DNA from: Campylorhamphus procurvoides
Lineage: Eukaryota > Chordata > Aves > Passeriformes > Dendrocolaptidae
Length of the DNA stretch: 64,000 bases
Reading direction: 5' to 3'
Assembly: GCA_013396655.1 (NCBI GenBank)
Contig: WBMV01008571.1
Coordinates: 186,001-250,000 of the forward strand
A program made the position numbers and the translations under genes. Of the stretch, positions 1 to 12,734 are shown in pieces. The stretch's first letter is position 1. Every line of letters starts with the position of its first letter. The notes under the pieces are model-generated. The model did no database searches. It was not told where the DNA came from and worked only from the letters and a program-made list of their open reading frames with translations.

Positions 1-3000
1 CAGTCCACAGGAAACTGGTACTACAGGGAGAACATGCGTCCTTTCCCATGCCATTGATTTTTACAGAGTCATTTGCCCTTACATGATCCAAAATACAGAG
101 TTATCTTTCAAACTGAGGGAAAATTAAGACATTTCCTTGGTTTGTTAACAAGGGCCTGAGTAGATGTGAGACCAGCACCCTTTAACCAGATCACTGAAGC
201 CATGGATGGTGTTTGCTGCACCATTTGCATATTTGTGGGTAACCACTACATACATTCTTTCTCGGAAATTTTAGAAACAGAGCATGCTGGAGGGGCAGAA
301 TACATCACAACTTCTCTGAGGTAACATAATTTCAGAAATGATGGGCAACAAAACCTCCCACTGGACTCAAGAGCAGCTGCTAAATCACAGCACTTCTGAG
401 AGGCAGGCCATGCTGCAAAAGCAGTCATGAACCTTTGAAGATTCCAACATCCCAAGTCATAAGCTGGAAAATGTAGATAGCAATAATAAAAGGAGAAATA
501 AGTAAGAAAATCTTTACTGTGAAGGACTGGTAATAGAATGAGGAGCTCTTTGCTGATTACAGCATCACCTAATCTCCCTTGTGAACCAGAGACAATAGTA
601 TCTGTAACGTGCAGAAAAAATACCTGACTCCATTGACTTTATGTTGACATCACTGACCCTCCATTTTGTTTACACTAGCCACATATAGGTGTCATTACTT
701 GTGGGGACTTACCAACACAATTTAAAACATAAAAAGGAAAATTACTGGCAGGGAAAAAGCAAATTATCATATCACCTTCCAGACATATCTACAATTCATA
801 TTCATAACCTCCCTGCCCGAGCAGTCAAAGAACAAGTTCTAACAATAGGAGACCATGCACTTTTACAGGAGTTCTACAAAAACATGAACTGTATACCAAC
901 TACTACAACGCCTAAGCAGTACTTCAGGGTTTCTGTGGTACCTCAGATGCAGAGAAGAAAGAAATTGGTCAAGTCCCCGGCTTCCTCCAGGGCTGGCAGA
1001 TTCTGGCTTCATGTATCACCAGCAGGAACCAGGCAATTTACCCAGCTGTCCAGACATTATGTGCCTCTCTCTTCTCTCATGCTCTAAAGACAGAGTCTTC
1101 TGAGTCACTTGTCACACAGAAGCTATTCCATATCTATGGCAACACTTTCATACTTGCAGCCCTTCTCTGAACCTTGTCCAGCTTTAATGTACCCTTTAGA
1201 AATGAGGGGAACAGCACACAGTAATCACAGTGTGTGTGTGGATCATAGATCTATACAGTGACATAGTGACATTTTCAATTTTGCTTTCTGTTCCTTTTCC
1301 AATCACTGCTTTATTTGCCTCTTCAACTGCTGCTGAGATACAGGTATCCCCAAATGAGTGTCATGGAAAGTTTTATTCTATGCCACTCTTAATAGAGTTC
1401 ACCACAGGCAGCTGCAGAAGAAACATGTTTTTATTTTAAAACAGATGTTTCCGGACAGATATTCTCCAACTTCTCTTTGGCTTTGAGTATAAAGTGACAA
1501 TAAATATACTAATTAGAGCATTCCAAGTGCAGCAAGGAAAAATATTGGATCACCTTCTGCTGTCTAGCTCTGGCGTAAGTTAAAACTTTTGAGGACAGAG
1601 GGGTGGTGTCAATAGGCAGCTTTAACTTGCACCACTAACAGAAAGGAAAGCACAAAAATGAGGTGCAGTGGGGCTTCATTCTGTGTTTGCCCTATCCTTT
1701 TCCCTTCTTTGTACCCATACCCCCAGTCCCTTACTTTGGACAGCAGAGCTGGACACAGGACACTGGTACCCCAGGCAGGGCAGAGCAGAAATGAGGCACA
1801 CAGAGGCAGCTCCCCAGCCAGGGTGAGCTGGCTCTGACCCTGATGCTTCAGATCTGGCTTTGAACTTCTTGAAAACAAAAATGAAAAATGCTCACACTAC
1901 TATTCCCCAGTTCCCTGACTGTACTCTCCTGTGTGAAGTGCTGCAGAGGACACTACGATCTATCAGCAGCATCACAGGGAAGACTCCATGTGGGTGCACA
2001 GCTAACTGCCAATGTTTTTACACCACTTACAGTGCCGTCATGCCCCAAGAGTCACAGTCATCAAGGTATGTGACAATTCCCAGACAAGCCAATGCATTTC
2101 ATTTACAACCTTCATTTACAACCTTCTTGTCTCAGTACTGTGTGGATTTTGTTCCCTGCAGCTGAGGGATATGATAGAATAATGATCAGTGCATGCTAAA
2201 ATTTGGCAATGCAGACACAACCTAATAAAGGAAATAAAGCAGCATCTGACAGGAAAAAAGATCAGTTATCTGCTGAACCATTTCCCCTTAGTGCATGGAG
2301 GAGCCAAAAGCAAGAGAGGCAGACGCAGAGAAGAAGCACTCTTGGGTGATTAAGTGTAGGAAGTGAGTGCTGAGAGCAGCGCCAATAGGATAATTTGAGA
2401 AACTTCATATTTGTCTGATTTCAGTAAATTAATGAATCTTTTGCAGAAATTGATCTGTTTTTCCAAAGTAATCATAGCTGACAATTTCCCTTCAAAAACC
2501 TAGTTTGATAGCAACTTTCTGACAGCCTCCACACTCCCCACTGTTTGGGAGATCAGGCTTTGGGACCCTAACATTTCCAGAGCAAAAAACCATGCAGACT
2601 GTCCCCTGTTCCCGGGACACCAGAGGCTGCAGTGCCAGGAAATAGCAAGAGGCAGACAAATGGTCTCCGATGGTCCCATAGCACATTCTGATCAGATTTA
2701 CATCCCTCTGAAGGGAATTCAGGAGAAAAAAAAAATGTTTCTGCTCAGAAACTCCTGCCTTCTGCACATGCACCTTAGCCTTCAATGACATTAAATCTTT
2801 CCACTTGGTTCTGGTGACAGGAGCCAGGCTCTGATCCACACTGCAGACACATGGCCTATTCCCTCTGTGTGCTGTGCTCCTCATCTGCAAGGCAGGCAAA
2901 ATGCATCACAGACAGATTACAAATTTAAGGGCTGGTGTTCACAGCAGTGGAAAGACCAGTGCATTACTATTAATATTCTTCAGAGATCCTTTGTCCACCT

Positions 3001-4711
3001 AGCAGCTGAACGTGACCAGATTCCCAATGACCTTATTTTCATTTATGCTGGGGTCCCTTACACAATGCAGAAGCACAGATGGACCATAAAGCAAGAATAG
3101 ATCATATTAATTGCTGCTCAGAGTCCCTTTAAACCACACAGAGTGACATAAAGGGGCTTTTCCATAAAGGAGAACCTGGTCCATCAGTCTTTTTAATGCC
3201 CATAAGCAGGTGATAACAAGCTGTAGTGCACTTTACAGATGGCTGGCAGCCCATAATACAGAGTAACACACTGTAAATAGAGCCACTACCTTGTGAAGCC
3301 ATCACATGCTGTAAATTGTCAAAGGAACAATGCTTTTAGCAGTAAAGTTCAACATGGGGTTTAAGTTATGTACCAGCTCTGGGCTTTCACATAGGAAATT
3401 GTTCCTAACAAATGCCAGTGTGACAGCCTTAACTGAGCAGTCAGATCAGATGGCAAATATAAGGAAAATGTGTTATTTTCCCTGTTTTAAAATGATTTAT
3501 AGTAATAATTTTGCTATGCTATGGCCCTTCAGCTTTTAGTCTGTTCTGGCCATGAATGTGATCACAACAAAGAGACATTATTCAGCAACAGAGAACCCCA
3601 ATGTGGTTTTCTCTGCCTCTATGTAGCAACTCCTGATTGTTTTTGTTTAGGATCTGATCCAGATGAGGCCATCAGATCCAGTGTCTTCTCCTTTTTTCCT
3701 ATCTTTCAAGCTAGGATTGCATTCCTATTATGCAAAGGGAAGTCTGAGCAAAAATACTTGAAGGAAATCCCAGCACAAAAGTCCCTTGCACATATACAAA
3801 GAGGTACCAACAGCAGTCCTGGTGTATCAGTGGACTCTCCCTTAAATGCAATCCATCCCAACCTGACATGACAAACCACTGTGGTTTCTGAATGCCCATG
3901 AATAGTAAACACTTTAGAAATATTTAGAAATACTTCAACAACTCCAGGTTAACCAGCTATTTCAGGTTTATCTTGAGCAATAACACAACTTCAGCAGAAA
4001 AAGCCAAGTGTAAACATAACCAGTGACATAAACCAGTGAGACCAGATGGGGAAAAAGGGCCCATCTTGCATGTTCTCTAAAGGTGTTGTTGGTATCTTCA
4101 GCAAATACCAGTGCAGCCTTTTATGCCTCTGTGTATTCTCTCCATTGGCTCAGTTATGATTCTTCCTTTCACAAGTAAAACTTCTCTGTTGCCATAGCAG
4201 AAAGTGACCTTCAAAAATCAACCATGACAAGTTTTTACAGTAACAGGACCTTTATTTTATGAGCTTAGATTAATCAGTTAATCTTATCTATTGTGTAGAC
4301 ATGTTTGTGTTCCAAAGCTGTTATTGCCTGCAGTGAGATTTGTTAAGGCTCCAGGATTTGGGTTCAAAGCTCATGAAAAGGGCATCCTCAATTTGAAAAG
4401 CCTCTTAACTGATTCATCTCACTATAAATGACAAGAAGCATTTTATATTGTTTGCTTATTGGAAGCCCTCTGCCCAGGAGTTTTCACCATACCATAGAGT
4501 CAGTATCAGTAACATTTGCTCAGAAGATCTTCTCCATGTGTATGCACTTAAAGACTCTCCTCCTGCAATCTCAGCCTTTCATTTGGCACTCTCTGATATA
4601 TGAAGACACAAAACAAGTTTGTCTTTAACAAATAGTTACCTGCCAACCAAAGCAATAGAGACTGGACTTGCATGATGTAATGAGAAGTAGTCTGCAGGTA
4701 GTCCTTAAAAA
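1..4711. other. Non-coding, mostly unique sequence
   Basis: AT-rich and CpG-poor, with many stops in all frames. The longest open frames are 135 codons (2492-2899, minus) and 132 codons (689-1087, plus). Neither shows a domain, and neither begins or ends near convincing splice signals. Apart from the 13-bp duplication I see no repeat that I can name. Confidence 0.6.
2100..2125. repeat. 13-bp tandem duplication
   Basis: CATTTACAACCTT is present twice head to tail (2100-2112 and 2113-2125) without mismatch. Confidence 0.95.
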
Positions 4712-5585
4712 CACAATCACAGAATCATTTAGGTTGGAAAAAACCTCTGAGATCAAGTCCAGCCTTTGAATTACTACCACATTGTCAACTACACCATGGC
4801 ACAAAGTACCGTGTCCAGTCCTTTCGTGAACACTTCCAGGGATGGTGACTCCACCACCTCCCTGGTCAGCCCATTCCAATGCTAAACAACCACTTCTGTG
4901 AAGAAATTCTTCCTGATGTCCAATCTGAACCTTCAGTGGCACAGCTTCAGGCCATTTCCTTCTGTCCTGTCACTTGTTACCAGGAAAAAGAAATTGACCC
5001 CCACCTCGCTACAACCTTCTCTCAGGGAATTGTAAAGAGCCATAAGGGCTCCTCTGAGACTCCCCTTCTCCAGGCTAAACAATCCCAGATCCTTCAGCCT
5101 CTCCTCATAGGACTCGTGCTCCAGACCCTTCAGCAGCTTTCTCTGGATATGCTCCAGCCCCTCAGTGTCCTCTCTGAAATGAGGGGCTCAGAACTGGACA
5201 CAGCACTCAAGGTGTGGCCTCACCAGTGCCAAGTACAGAGGAAGAATCACTTCCCTGGTCCTGCTGGCCACACTATTCCTGGTACACGACAGGATGCTGC
5301 CACCTGGGCACACACTGGCTCAGTTTCAGCTGCTGCTGACCAACATCCCCAGGCCACTCTGCCAACAGCCTGTAGCACTGCCTGGGGGTGTTGTGGCCCC
5401 AGAGCAGGACCTGGCACTTGGCCTTGTTGAACCTAATACCATTGGCCTTGGCCCATCAATGCAGATCCCTCCACAGAGTCTTCCTACTCTCCAAGCAGAT
5501 CAACACTCCCACCCAATGTGGTGCTGTCCATGAACTTACTGAGGATACTTCAATCCCCTCATCCAGATCATCAGTAATTATGGGT
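4712..5585 (-). mobile_element. CR1 LINE, 5'-truncated, about 0.87 kb
   Basis: The left edge (about 4714-4740) reads as the reversed 3' end of a bird CR1: an ACAGAATCA octamer followed by the TTTAGGTTGGAAA-type motif. Moving right it follows the CR1 antisense order. First comes the CCACCTCCCTGGTCAGCCCATTCCA block, then the TTCTTCCTGATGTCCAATCTGAACC block, then the part that on the minus strand reads like the CR1 ORF2 C-terminus ([11 protein letters not shown] near 5100-5140). After that come the CACTTGGCCTTGTTGAACC and AAGCAGATCAACACTCCC blocks. It ends near 5585. It is clearly diverged and dead, and holds no intact reverse transcriptase. I found no target-site duplication by eye. Confidence 0.93.
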
Positions 5586-8500
5586 CACATTTAAATACAA
5601 CGGTAATGATAAAAAATGCTGCGGTTCTCAGGAAACTTCTGATGGTGGACAAAGGCCCACTGACCTGCAAAAAAATGTGACTTGAGAAAACACCTGGCCA
5701 AACTGGAATTTCTTACTTTGACTAAAATAAGACTTCACTGAAAATGAAAAGCAAATGTTGATGGGATCTTCACATTTCATCCTCATGTGTGAAACCTGGA
5801 AAGAGAGGAGGGTTGACATGACTAGTCCTCCAAGAAAAAAAGAAAAACTTCTGATCTTCTTTGAGTGAAATCAGGTTGTCAAACAAGTCATAGAATCCTG
5901 AATGTGTGAAGTAGTAATGTATAATTTTCAGAAGTTACTTTGCCTTTTGTAATTCTAAATCCTGTTGATTTTTAGTAAGAATTATCATCACATTTTCATA
6001 AGCACTTAGGAGTGTATGTACCATTTTCAGAAGTCGAACTATTATGAGCTTAAAATGATGTGCATTGAAGTAAGTCCATAAAACTAAGTTCCTTTACCGC
6101 TGCTGGGAATGGAGCTAAAGGATCCTAAGCCATCTCAATAGCTGTGGGAAAAAATTATACAAGAACTTATCATGCTAATGAACTCAACTGCTTGAAATAT
6201 TTTGTTCTCCTAATTGCCCTGTAAAAATCTGACCACACCAGACAGGTCTTCATAAAGAAATTAACTTAGAAATCAGAATGTAGGAAGACAAATATTCTTA
6301 AAAACCTGATCCTCTCTTTTCCAGCTCCATCTCATCATGCTAATCTATTAGCTCCATACATCATCCTGGCACTGCTCTCCTAGTGATGGCTTACAAAGCA
6401 TTTGGCAGCAGCGGAAAGAACCCCTAGGGAAGATATTTTCTTCTGATATAATTATTTTTCAATCTTATAGATGAAGTATTTAATTAAAACAGAACACAGC
6501 TTGGAGAACCATGAGAGAACAACATGCATTAAATCTTGGTCCATACTCTCAGACGCTCACAGAACTGACATGTGTCAAACTGATGATAAAAAATGAAGAC
6601 AATGAAGAAGTAGTTCACACTATGAAATGTTTTTCCAGATTTCACCATGAACAAAATCTAATACATGCCATATATTTGCAATTCCCATTTAAGCTGTGTA
6701 CTCAGCAGTAGTCAAAGGCAAACTGAGGTGTACAACCGAGCAGACTGTACAAATTGTCTGAACAACTGAAAGCACCATGAGCAGCAGCACCTCCCTCAGC
6801 CACAGACATGTCCAAACTGAGCTTTTCTGACACTCCAGAGTACATCAGTGACCAGGCTGATTTGCTGGTAATCAGTTAATAAAGTTAAAAATATCTTAAG
6901 CCATAGCTTCAGATTAAAATGTGCTCTTGCCTTGCACTACCCCTTCAGCTGTTCTGATAAGATAGCAAGTTGGGTCAAAGTATATATATGCAATAATGAA
7001 AGTTGTTGATAATAAGAATATTTTAATGTTCAGCCCTACAAAACAGTGTTTCTGGTTCACATGCTGAAAAAAAAAGAATCTTCTGAGGCAGGCACAGCTA
7101 TAACATGTATCTTGTTTAAATCTGGGAACTAAAAGCTTTCTGGTTATCAGTACAATAAGCAGCACTGCTTTCCAAGCTCTTAATCTTACTGCAGATTTGG
7201 TTTTGATTGCTGCATTTCTCTACATCATGATTTTTCCCAACCTGATTAACCAATGAAACTGATCTTATCAAGAGATCAAAACAACACTGTGAAAAAAGTG
7301 CCCATGCTGAAAAAAACCCTGTATTTCAGAGCATACTTGGAGCAAAAAACACCCATACTTAAACAGACAGCTCTCCGGGGGCAGGGAGGAGAAATATTCT
7401 CTGAACCAATTCACCACACAGATGATAAAAATAAATCAGGTTTTCACTAGACTCGCCATTTTAACCCTAGCTTGGATTAAATCCATTTAATCAGTAGGAC
7501 ACATTTATCACAAAAAAAAAAAAATCAGAACATTGCTGTTCATTATAGTTCAATATTAAGAGATGCAGATTTAAAATCTAGAGCCTTCTTAAAACCACCA
7601 GTCACTCTTCACTTACTTGGCAGTTTCTGACCCTTTTTTACCCATTGTTTTGAGCCTTCTTGAACATCAAGCCTGGCTGTTCTTCTTTTAAAATTAACAT
7701 TTCCCAATTTTCTTAAGTATTGACTGTTTATTTTCATAAATATGTGCACAACCGTAGACTCTCAAATTCCTAACTAGATGCCTACAGAAGGACAAGTTTT
7801 TAAAGAGCAAACTGTTTGGCAGCACAACTGCTACCAGAACCCAATTGTTGTCAATACCACTTTTTAAATCTTAATCTGTGGCAGGATTTCACAGAAGAGC
7901 TCATGACATACCACTAAGCATGCAAAATAATTCAGCTCTAACTAGCCATCTCCTTGTCACTTCTTAAAGTAATTTGTCTGTAATTCATGTAAATCCATTT
8001 AATTACAGAATCGGTCAAATAAATGTAATGACGTATCGACAATGGGGAATTTCAAATAGCTCTGTTTCCGTTCATAAATCTATACAAACCTCACCAATCA
8101 ACCTGGAAGACACAAGTATGGACAGGCTGGAAATTCATCCATGTTTAGACTACAACATTCTGATCTAAGTGGCAGCAAAAGAAAGAGATTGTGATCACAG
8201 CATCCTTTATTGTTTTACCCCACAATAACACAAACTGGGGAGGTAGGAAACCTCACAAGGCACAGATTTGTTACAAAGCCTCAGTCTTTTTTGGGCATTT
8301 TAGTTGCAGCTTGGATTAGTGCCTTCACTAATCTCTCTGTGAACTAGCAAACTGTTATGTCTCAAGAATGCAAAAGCATCACTGTAGCCCCTTTTTAAAT
8401 TTCAATTATACTTCCAAGAGTAGGCTACTATAATTCTTCATTAACGTAGGATGAACAGGGTCATCACCATTTCAAACAGTGTCAGAAGCTGAGCCTGTTA

Positions 8501-8616
8501 AAAATATACTCACACATTTTATCAAGGGCTTTTTTTCTTTACACATGAGAATAGCGAGCAGAGTCCCTCTACATTAGCTAATCCTCCAGGCTCTCATTTA
8601 AATAACTTCATTAACT
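5586..8616. other. Non-coding, AT-rich unique sequence
   Basis: Short A-runs (for example near 7511-7524) and no frame above 83 codons. I recognise no gene, RNA or transposon. Confidence 0.6.
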
Positions 8617-8920
8617 TTATCTAGAAATTAGACTGGGTAATACCAAGTCATCACACTGAATCCAAACAAACAAGATGCATTAAAAATAAAGTTATCAATT
8701 ATTACCTAGCCATGTTGGATTGCATCAGGCACATATCTAGATAATATCAGATTTATCTGATGCCTCTCCTTGATAAATTTTCTGTGACCACTTCAAGCTA
8801 ATCAAAATAGAGTCTCAACACATAAAGAATTTAATAATCCATAAAGAAAGATATATTATTTCTTGACTGATATTAACTCCCTATTTAAAAAGGCCGATAA
8901 TTGAGTGAGAGTACAGATAA
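8617..8920. promoter_or_regulatory. Candidate GATA-motif cluster
   Basis: GATAA or its complement TTATC occurs at 8617-8621, 8740-8744, 8753-8757, 8772-8776, 8896-8900 and 8916-8920, six times in about 300 bp. Four of the six (8617, 8740, 8753, 8916) extend to the fuller AGATAA/TTATCT core. That is more than base composition alone suggests. Enhancer function is inference; the region is AT-rich, which raises the background. Confidence 0.3.
8722..8763. repeat. Nested inverted repeat
   Basis: Outer arms are GCATCAG (8722-8728) and CTGATGC (8757-8763). An overlapping inner perfect inverted repeat has ATCAGAT (8746-8752) and ATCTGAT (8755-8761) around TT. The element carries two GATAA cores and sits in the middle of a wider cluster of GATA-type motifs. 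Confidence 0.7.
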
Positions 8921-10414
8921 TTTATGGACAGAGAGTAAGCTACTACCAGCTTTGTAATTAGAAATCCTCTTCTTTCTTAGACTACTGATATATCTAATCA
9001 AGAAAATGTCTTGGTGGGCAGAGAACACAATCTTGTTCCCAACCCCTGTAGTTAAAACTACAGCAATCTCTTTTCCATTATCTTTAACCTCTAGTGCTGA
9101 AAGAGCTTGGTCTTGATCTTGGCCTTGGCCTGATTACTTAGGCCAACATGAGCAGTGACAGTATGAACAAGCCATCTTAGATAAGGAGTGAGAGAGAGGC
9201 AGATCTCTGCAAATCAAAATATGCCTGAGAAATCATAGTACAGAAGGCAAAGCGTTCTGCATGTGTTGGTATTGTGAAATTTCAGTGTACTAAGCACCAA
9301 TCTAAGTATTAAGTGTGCCGTATGTATCTCAAAAATACTGTCACAAGATCCAGGAAAGAAGTATTTCCATCCACCTGCATGTCAAGAGACATTTGCACCA
9401 CCCCTTTTTCAGTAAGTGGATGGCTTCCAGTACACCAGTTCTATTTATCCTCCCATCTACTTATATTCCCCAGAGAATGAAAACAAAGACATTATCAGCT
9501 GGATTTACGAAAATAATTTACAACCATGAAATGTTCTACAGAGGTTTAGTTAGAACATTGATCCTTCATCATTGCTGCTGTTGTGTGAAGGCAGCTTGAG
9601 ATTATATATGCAATCAAGACAGAATGCTTACATAAAAATGACACTATCTGATGGACATTCACATCTGGGATCTTGGATAGGGCCAGGAAACAGAAATATC
9701 TAAGCATGGAAATTGGATGCATATTTAATACCATACTTCAAAGCTTCTCAGTATTCTGGAGTGGGAATGATCTCGTGCCCCCATTTAAGCCTATTTGAAG
9801 GGATGACATTTATGTGATTGCAGATTTCAACTTGCCATTATAGACTGTGTTTGCATCACCTTAGCACACCAGGTTTTGGTTAAGAGTGTCCTTGCAGCTT
9901 TCCCTCTCAGTTATTCACTTTTTGGTTGTACCCTATCCTTCCCTAACTAGTTTCAAAGGTAGAAAACACTATTTGTAGTGTTTATTGAACGAGGTTTACA
10001 TGATAACTTCAGGAAAACAGACTGAGAGACTCATTTTCAGCTGCAGTGCAGGAAGCTGCTGAGGGCAGACAGGGATGGGCAGCGCCATTTACTCTCCAGT
10101 GGCTGCTGTCACTCCGTTCACTTTTGCCCCTTTTCTTTCATACTTCTTGCTGCTTAGTTGGGTGGTACAGGCTAAACACAACCCTCATTCACTGGAAAAT
10201 TCTTTTCCATGACATCTTTCCAGACAGTCCGAAATTCTCAATCAGTTGGATGAGTTCTTTAATGAATTTCAGACACTCTGAGTATTATGATCACTTATCC
10301 TCCAAACTATCTTTGCAATCAGAGGAGAGGTCTCAGATGAGAGCAGCCCTCACTGTGCTCCACACCAAAGTCCTCGCACTGGAGCTTAGTCCCTACACGA
10401 AGGAGCATAAAGTC
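8921..10414. other. Non-coding unique sequence
   Basis: A 123-codon frame (10046-10417, plus) runs into the MIR-like remnant and has no recognisable domain. CTTGGTCTTGATCTTGGCCTTGGCC (9108-9132) is a small degenerate local repeat. Nothing else stands out. Confidence 0.55.
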
Positions 10415-10545
10415 TAAATAAAGGGTGAGATGTGCGAGCGAGTTAGGAAGCAATTTGCCACGCAGCCAGAGCGCAGCAGAGCCAGGACCCAAACTCAGCT
10501 CTCCAGAGCTCCAATCCCAGATTCTAACCACTTCCTCGTTTATGC
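10415..10545 (-). mobile_element. MIR-like SINE remnant
   Basis: The sequence follows the reversed MIR order. CGAGTTAGGAAGCAATTTGCCACGCAGCC fits the 'aagtgacttgcccaaggtcacacagc' core. Then come CAGCAGAGCCAGGACCCAAACTCAGCTCTCCAGAGCTCC and ATTCTAACCACTTCC, matching the 'gcagagccgggattcgaaccc' and 'ctctaaccac' parts near the tRNA-derived head. Ancient and decayed. Confidence 0.65.
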
Positions 10546-10670
10546 CATTCCTTTTGAAATGGAGTCCACCACATTTTTTTTCCACATCGAAATTTAAATT
10601 TCAAATCCTTTGCTGCATTTCATTTAAAATAGTCCAGTTTAGTTAGCATTTCCAAGCCACACTTGAAGAC

Positions 10671-10712
10671 ATATGCAATTAGCAATTGCATATCGCAATA
10701 TGCACTGCGATA
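10671..10712. repeat. Two adjacent perfect inverted repeats
   Basis: The first has 10-bp arms ATATGCAATT (10671-10680) and AATTGCATAT (10684-10693) around AGC. The second has 7-bp arms TATCGCA (10691-10697) and TGCGATA (10706-10712) around an 8-base loop, sharing three bases with the first. The first arm contains ATGCAAT, close to the POU octamer half. It follows the MIR-like remnant by about 125 bp. Confidence 0.9.
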
Positions 10713-12734
10713 GCACAGGCTGTGTTTTAAATACAAAGAAAGACCCATAAAAACATGTAGAAAGACAGCTCTGCTTCTCACTCATTCGTTTCAGACTCTA
10801 TAGTTCCTGCATATAGTGTGTAATAAAGACAACTCTGTTTCCTGTCACAGTGACATTTGTGTCATATGGATATACAAAACAGCAATGAAAATTGTGGGTG
10901 CATACAGGCAGAACTGAGAGCAAACTAAGAAAGGCAGTTTGTGGGTTCATAAAATGTGATGGAGTTTTTTCATATTTCCATGCTGCCCTTTTACCCCTTC
11001 TATGCCTTTTGTATCCTGATAGTAAGCAGCACTCTGATAAAGTCAGTGGTACCACTTCCATTGAATTAACCATGCCAGAAGTCAATTTCCTGAAATACTG
11101 TAAGAAAATCTTCTCTTCCAGTATATCCTCCTTGGCCAAAGAAATACTAACAGTCTACAAAATTTGTTCCAGTGGGAACCAAAGATGAAATCTCTTCATC
11201 TCCCTGATTTTCATACACTTCCACTTCACTCTGTAATTACAGTCATCCTTCAAAACAAAACAGTCCTTTGTTTCCATACTCTGTTTTTCACCATCATCAA
11301 AAACAATGTAATTATTTAGACTGATGGACTAGTATCAGCAGAAGAGTGATTTGATTACATATAAAAGGGATATTTGGCAATATTTTTAGCACTTTAATGT
11401 TTTTTCATAAACTAATGCACTAGATTAAAAAAAAAAAAAAACACAACCACCCTGAATTTCTTTGCTTTCCACTGCACAAGGGTTCTTTTCTCTTAGCAAG
11501 CCAATATGAAATACAAAAGAGTAATCCAAGATGATGGCCCCAACGAAAAAAACATGGTGAGTCATTTCTTTTAAATTAAAATCATTCTCCATTTACCAGA
11601 CCATCTACCTGGGACACCTACTATCATTTTTTTTCCCCTTGAGACACAGGATACAGAAAAAGTGAGGCAGAATGATGTCACTCCAGAATCAGGAGGAGGA
11701 AAACTGGCTTCCATAGCTTCTGTGGTATTTTTAACCCAGGATTCTCAGACTATTATTAAATATAGTCAACTTCTACTTAAATGTGCTGTTTCTACTGTTT
11801 GTACCTCATAAAATAAATACAAAATTATTTATTACTATCGTAAGTACACAGAATAACACGTTATTGATAGGGTCTAGCAATAATAAGGCTGGCACTTTCA
11901 ACTACTCTCTCAGAGCTGATTAAATTCTCTCAACACAGAGTACAACAGACCATCTATAAAAAGGTATAGTCTGGGATATGTCATTATAATCACTTAGATT
12001 ACTATTTACTTTTATCAGAGCTTTGTAATTGTTGGCATCTTGCCTACGAGGATCATAAGGAACTATGTGATTAGAGTCTAAAGCTGATCCATGTAATTAC
12101 AATCAAGGTGATATCTATTGCATAACTATAGAACACTTTGTATCTTCAACAATAATAATGAATTTTGGTCGAATTTAGAAATCCAGCACACACAGACACG
12201 TTTTGACCTGAAGTTTCACATATGTACATTGGGTGCTTACTTTTGGCTTGCTTTGTCACATGCCATGCACAGTGCCCAGCAGAACTGTGCAGCTGACCCT
12301 GCAAAGCAGCACCCAGATTAAGGTTCTCTGGGGAAAAGAAAAATTCAACTACAAAAAAAAAAACCCTACCAAGCAACCATGACTACAGAATCAAAGAGAT
12401 CAACAGAATCACTTGGCTCTTGCACAGGACAGCTATCAGCAGGAGAAAGTCTCACTCTCTTCTTTGCCTCACCACCCCTTTACTACAGTAAGCTTTGCAG
12501 TAGGGTTGAGTGTCTCCTACCAGTTTAGGAGCAGCAGGTGCTTCCCCTTTTCTGGACACTACTGCTTTTTTTGACCAAAGCAAAACACAAAACTGGGTGT
12601 TCCTATGTGCCTGTGTTGCCCAGACAGACAACTGTTGTCCTTTTGTAGGATACCTACAGAAAACAAGTTTAGAAAGAGTAATCAAGGGCAGTCATGCATT
12701 TGCTGACCCACCCCAATAGCAAGAGCACCCAGAA
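10713..12734. other. Non-coding unique sequence
   Basis: AT-rich with one A15 tract. The overlapping frames at 10798-11139 (minus) and 10892-11188 (plus) have no domain or start context worth keeping. Confidence 0.55.
11427..11441. repeat. Poly-A tract (A15)
   Basis: An uninterrupted run of 15 A follows TAGATT. I see no retrocopy body to its left, so it is treated as a simple repeat. Confidence 0.95.

Noticed and set aside
2852..2900. Possible MIR fragment (CTCCTCATCTGCAAGGC)
   Set aside because: Only one short block resembles MIR, and the flanks do not follow in order.
4879..5430. 183-codon plus-strand frame
   Set aside because: It lies wholly within the minus-strand CR1 and is antisense to it. 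It has no independent support.
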